Positions 14,131-16,863 of a stretch of DNA of 16,863 nt are shown here, piece by piece. How positions within the stretch are numbered: position 1 is the stretch's first letter; each line of letters opens with the position of its first letter. The notes under the pieces are model-generated. The model was not told the DNA's origin. It made no database searches and saw only the letters and a list, made by a program, of their open reading frames with translations. The stretch spans positions 1 through 16,863 of the forward strand of contig CAKVJE010000036.1 in the NCBI GenBank assembly GCA_934754735.1, given 5' to 3'. This DNA comes from an uncultured Candidatus Melainabacteria bacterium. Lineage in GTDB: Bacteria > Cyanobacteriota > Vampirovibrionia > Gastranaerophilales > Gastranaerophilaceae. Position numbers and translations under genes: made by a program.

Positions 14131-16654
14131 ATTTGAAGCTGATGAAACTATCTGCTTATCATCATTTATCCAAATTGATGGCATAGAAAAAAACTACATT
14201 GCACAAGTAATTCAGCTAAAACGTTCCGGCGAAAATTCAATCGGTTATGCAAAAATCTTATTTTTGTATGACGGCTCATTGTTGAATTACGATAAAACTT
14301 TACCTTCAAAAGAAGCAGAAATTAAAGAATTTACATTTGAAATTCTAGGCAACTCTATTAAAGCAAACAGCCCTATAATTATTGGTAAAACTCAAAGTTC
14401 TGATTTAAATATAACAATCGACTCATCCGCATTTGATAAAAAAATATTGATGAGTATTGATGATAAAATTTCTAATAATCTAATTGTTAGAAATCTGGTT
14501 AAACAGTTTAACAATTTGGATAAGAATGTGGTTATTATTGATACACTGGGTATCATAGATGCTAAAAAACTCGTAGCCGGCGTTGATTTTAAACTACCAT
14601 TAAATACAGAATCTCTTGCTTTTATGTACCAAGATTGTTTGAATGATGCAACTGCTGATAGTAAATCTTTAATTATAGAAATATTCAAAGATTTATCAGA
14701 GTATTCAAAAACTGTACCGTTTGTACCGTTTGAAGCTTTGAAATCCATTGTTGACGATATGGTTGATAAATCTCATGTTTTCAAGCTTTTGGTTCTAAAA
14801 AACAAATTGACAAAATTTGATAGACTTGGGTATTTTGCAAAAAACAAAAAGGAAGTTGACAGTCTTAAACATTACTTAAATTCTAAATGTACTATTATTG
14901 ATTTATCAAAGCTTGATAGCGCATTTATGAACAGATATTTATCATTTATCTATGAAGCAATGAGTGATGATACACAGGTTTTATTGGAGCTTGCAAATAC
15001 TGTTAGCAAAAAGAATATCAAAGATATTTTAACAAATGATATTGCTACAACATTTGTAACTCATTCAAGATTCAAATACTTAAATGACATAAAAAATGTG
15101 TTTGACAATTTTGTTGTAACACCTTCAATAGCAAATAATGAAATCTTTAATATATATAGCACTTTTTTAAAGACAATGCCTAAAAATACATATTTGATTG
15201 CCGGAGAAGCAACAAATTATATACCATTAGTTTCTCCAATAAAACAAATAAATGATACGATTGAAATCGCGAAAACTGAAGAAACTGATGACAACTTGGA
15301 ACAAGAGCTTGAAAATATTGTAGAAGATGATATTGCTCCGATAGAAACTTCTTCAGAAATTGATGAATTAGAGCAAAGCGAAAAAATTGAAGAAGCGGAA
15401 GAAGAAGTTTTTGAAGAAGAAGCTGAAAACAGAATTTCTGACGAAGAGATTTTAGCAAATATAGAAGAAAAATCTAATGATGTAATAAGTAAGGCCACAG
15501 AAAATCTTGTAGCTCCGACTGCAGTGAACATGTTTGATGACTCAGAAGACGAAAATAATGCTGTTCAAAAAATCGTTGAAGAAATACCGGAAGTAGTTGA
15601 AGAAGATGATAATGCTACGCAATTTGAAACATCGGCTTTTTCAGAAGTAGATTTGGAACTGCAAAATAATGAAGTTGAAGAAATACCTTTAGCAGAATCT
15701 TTCTCAACAGAAGTTCATCAATCAGAAGAATTAATCGAAGATTATGTACCAACAGAAGATTTTGAAAATGTTGAAGAAATTTCTTTGGATGAAGAACTTG
15801 AAGAGGAAGCTTTAGAAATTAATGAATTGCAGGAAGAAAACTTTGAAGAAGTTGCTTTCAAGGCAGAAGATTTAGAAGAAAAAGAACTTGATAGCGTTCA
15901 AGACAATGAAACAGAAATTGAACTGGATGACGATATCAATTTAGAATTGGAAGAACAACCTGAATTTGAAGAACCGGAAGAAGAACTGCTTCCAACTCAA
16001 GAAGAAAATGAAATCAGCGTTATGCAATTAAATAACGATTCTGATAATATTGGATTAGAAGAACTTAATGCTGATACCTTTGAAGAAATTACAGAACTAA
16101 ATCCTGATGATATGGATGACAATGACATTATCGTGGATTTGGAAGAAGAAAAAGAGCTTGACGAAAGCGCTGATGAGCAGATAGTTAAGGATGTTGATAA
16201 AGTATTTACGACTAGAAAAGATGACGATATTTCTGATTCTGATTTGGATTTTATTGACGAACTTAATAGTGACGAAGATGGTGTTTTAGAAGAAATACAA
16301 GATGATTCTGTGTTAGAAGAGTTAGCAGATTCTGATGAGGAAGATGGTATTCTGGAAGAGATACAGGATGCACAACCTATAATCGAGACAAAAGAAGATG
16401 AAGAGCAGGAAATTTTAGAAACTCGAAATGCTTCAACTCCTATAGTTCCGGTTTACGAAGCTGATATTCCACAGGAGGACATTGTCATGAGCGATCCTAT
16501 ACAACAAGGGGATACTGTTACTCACGCAAAATACGGTACCGGTGTTGTTGAAAAAATGATTAAATACGGTAACAAAACATTGTTCTCTATTAATTTTGAT
16601 AACATTGGTAGACGCTTGTTAGACCCAACTTTGACAGAAATAAAAAAAGCATAA
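14096..16654 (+). CDS. HerA-like pseudo-ATPase with acidic linker and C-terminal UvrD-type Tudor domain
   Basis: This is an 852-residue protein in three parts. Residues 1-65 look like a HAS-type beta barrel and 80-380 like the RecA-like core of HerA/FtsK-family translocases, with matching segments: VVIIDTLG (145-152), CTIIDLSKLD (265-274), an ATTFVTHSRFKYL stretch (317-329) and a YLIAGEATNYIPLV end (366-379). The Walker A position reads ILMSIDDKIS (117-126), without GxxxxGK[ST], and the Walker B position reads VLLELAN (295-301), without the acidic pair, so ATP hydrolysis is unlikely. Residues ~392-785 are Glu/Asp-rich and probably disordered, with an internal repeat of DG[VI]LEEIQD. Residues 798-852 (GDTVTHAKYGTGVV ... 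RRLLDPTLTEI) resemble the UvrD/PcrA C-terminal Tudor domain, which binds RNA polymerase. The ATG has TAGGA 7 nt upstream. The fold assignment is by eye and no known full-length relative comes to mind. Confidence 0.7.
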   Translation: MRILEVRDGFVKFEADETICLSSFIQIDGIEKNYIAQVIQLKRSGENSIGYAKILFLYDGSLLNYDKTLPSKEAEIKEFTFEILGNSIKANSPIIIGKTQSSDLNITIDSSAFDKKILMSIDDKISNNLIVRNLVKQFNNLDKNVVIIDTLGIIDAKKLVAGVDFKLPLNTESLAFMYQDCLNDATADSKSLIIEIFKDLSEYSKTVPFVPFEALKSIVDDMVDKSHVFKLLVLKNKLTKFDRLGYFAKNKKEVDSLKHYLNSKCTIIDLSKLDSAFMNRYLSFIYEAMSDDTQVLLELANTVSKKNIKDILTNDIATTFVTHSRFKYLNDIKNVFDNFVVTPSIANNEIFNIYSTFLKTMPKNTYLIAGEATNYIPLVSPIKQINDTIEIAKTEETDDNLEQELENIVEDDIAPIETSSEIDELEQSEKIEEAEEEVFEEEAENRISDEEILANIEEKSNDVISKATENLVAPTAVNMFDDSEDENNAVQKIVEEIPEVVEEDDNATQFETSAFSEVDLELQNNEVEEIPLAESFSTEVHQSEELIEDYVPTEDFENVEEISLDEELEEEALEINELQEENFEEVAFKAEDLEEKELDSVQDNETEIELDDDINLELEEQPEFEEPEEELLPTQEENEISVMQLNNDSDNIGLEELNADTFEEITELNPDDMDDNDIIVDLEEEKELDESADEQIVKDVDKVFTTRKDDDISDSDLDFIDELNSDEDGVLEEIQDDSVLEELADSDEEDGILEEIQDAQPIIETKEDEEQEILETRNASTPIVPVYEADIPQEDIVMSDPIQQGDTVTHAKYGTGVVEKMIKYGNKTLFSINFDNIGRRLLDPTLTEIKKA
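16487..16654 (+). CDS. Possible internally initiated 55-residue Tudor-domain protein
   Basis: Inside the long gene and in frame, a perfect AGGAGG (16473-16478) stands 8 nt before ATG 16487. The site is created by the codons CAG GAG GAC, whereas the surrounding acidic region favours CAA and GAA. Initiation here would give exactly the C-terminal Tudor-like domain without the acidic linker: MSDPIQQGDTVTHAKYGTG to ...PTLTEIKKA. Codons in this part use TAC and AAC more than the upstream part does. It would be an in-frame shorter isoform, possibly competing with the full-length protein for the same partner. It remains a prediction from the ribosome binding site alone. Confidence 0.45.
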   Translation: MSDPIQQGDTVTHAKYGTGVVEKMIKYGNKTLFSINFDNIGRRLLDPTLTEIKKA

Positions 16655-16673
16655 ATAAATCTTAATATTAACC

Positions 16674-16702
16674 TTTACAAACGTTTTTTTTATTATTAAA
16701 AT
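16674..16702 (+). promoter_or_regulatory. Promoter of rpsT
   Basis: TTTACA (16674-16679, 5 of 6), a 17-bp spacer and TAAAAT (16697-16702, 5 of 6): the best -35/-10 pair in the window, as expected for a ribosomal protein gene. The predicted start is near 16709. Confidence 0.6.
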
Positions 16703-16711
16703 AAAAATACT

Positions 16712-16743
16712 CACTATCCTCAAGTGATAGGTGGTTTGTTTTT
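16712..16743 (+). terminator. Hairpin with T tract: upstream terminator or rpsT leader attenuator
   Basis: CACTATC (16712-16718) pairs with GATAGGTG (16726-16733) with one bulged G, followed by TTTGTTTTT. It lies after the stop of the long gene but also just downstream of the predicted rpsT start, so it would form the very 5' end of the rpsT leader. Confidence 0.5.
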
Positions 16744-16790
16744 GAGTCATTAACATAAACAAATTACCAAAAGTGAAAGGAAAAAATAAA

Positions 16791-16863
16791 ATGGCAAACA
16801 TTAAGTCAGCAAAGAAAAGAGTTCTTATTGCAGAAGCAAACAGAGTTAGAAACGTAGCATTCA
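16791..16863 (+). CDS. rpsT: 30S ribosomal protein S20, N-terminal part
   Basis: The first 24 codons are visible and the gene runs off the window. The start MANIKSAKKRVLIAEANRVR matches the S20 N-terminus (MANIKSAKKR...), a primary binder of the 5' domain of 16S rRNA. AAAGGAAA lies about 8-10 nt before the ATG. A strong promoter about 90 bp upstream and a hairpin in the leader suggest its own transcription unit, possibly with feedback control. Confidence 0.93.
   Translation, partial: MANIKSAKKRVLIAEANRVRNVAF

Noticed and set aside
15180..15531. Two overlapping minus-strand ORFs rich in Leu/Phe/Ser opposite the acidic linker
   Set aside because: They are the antisense reading of GAA/GAT-rich codons; the composition is what that predicts, and neither has a ribosome binding site.
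16487..16654. CarD-type RNA polymerase interaction domain at the C-terminus of the long protein
   Set aside because: GDTVTHAKYGTGVV and RRLLDPTLTEI fit the UvrD/PcrA C-terminal Tudor pattern better than the CarD/TRCF pattern, though both are Tudor-like and the distinction was made by eye.

Overview
This AT-rich window carries mostly core bacterial genes. I read it as chromosome of an anaerobic, non-photosynthetic relative of cyanobacteria (Melainabacteria/Vampirovibrionia, gut Gastranaerophilales type). That is an inference: low GC, a GyrA-box of the form I recall from cyanobacteria ([10 protein letters not shown]), a retraction-type pilus motor, an anaerobic 2-oxoacid:ferredoxin oxidoreductase subunit, a stand-alone GltA-type oxidoreductase and FolE2. 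No phage, transposon, CRISPR array or tRNA was seen.

Layout. 1-450: a small secreted protein, then two hairpin terminators between convergent genes. 475-3832 (minus): pilT, a GltA/NfnB-type Fe-S flavoprotein, and a secreted alpha/beta hydrolase with an altered catalytic triad. 3833-4075: 243 bp without a gene, holding a palindromic element, a 14-bp tandem repeat and a composite promoter. 4076-7664 (plus): a helical-repeat protein and gyrA, ending in a bidirectional terminator shared with the convergent bifunctional nuclease gene (7731-8240). 8302-10843 (plus): nadK, apparently leaderless, and a PglK/MsbA-like ABC exporter. 10830-11470 (minus): a 50-residue gene with a strong ribosome binding site, and gloA. 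11660-12196 (plus): an orphan 2-oxoacid:ferredoxin oxidoreductase gamma subunit. 12204-13323 (minus): an internally duplicated RWYD-repeat protein whose stop is coupled to the folE2 start. 13431-13865 (plus): aroQ. 14017-16654 (plus): an 852-residue protein of unusual architecture. From 16791: the start of rpsT.

The most unusual locus is 14003-16654. The N-terminal ~380 residues read like a HerA-family ATPase (beta barrel plus RecA-like core) whose Walker A and acidic Walker B residues are gone. About 390 residues of Glu/Asp-rich linker follow, then a small Tudor-like domain resembling the UvrD/PcrA C-terminus. A near-ideal internal Shine-Dalgarno precedes an in-frame ATG at that last domain, so a free 55-residue Tudor protein may also be made. 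The gene is preceded by a 37-codon TTG-initiated upstream ORF with a very strong ribosome binding site, overlapping the main start and lying over a large inverted repeat.

A second candidate is regulatory. The promoter regions of the helical-repeat gene (4076) and of the 50-residue gene (10982, minus) share two identical words of 12 and 13 nt with identical 15-nt spacing. Each is preceded by an HLR1-like direct repeat, and the distance from that repeat to the shared core differs by exactly 10 bp. This suggests co-regulation of two otherwise unlinked genes.
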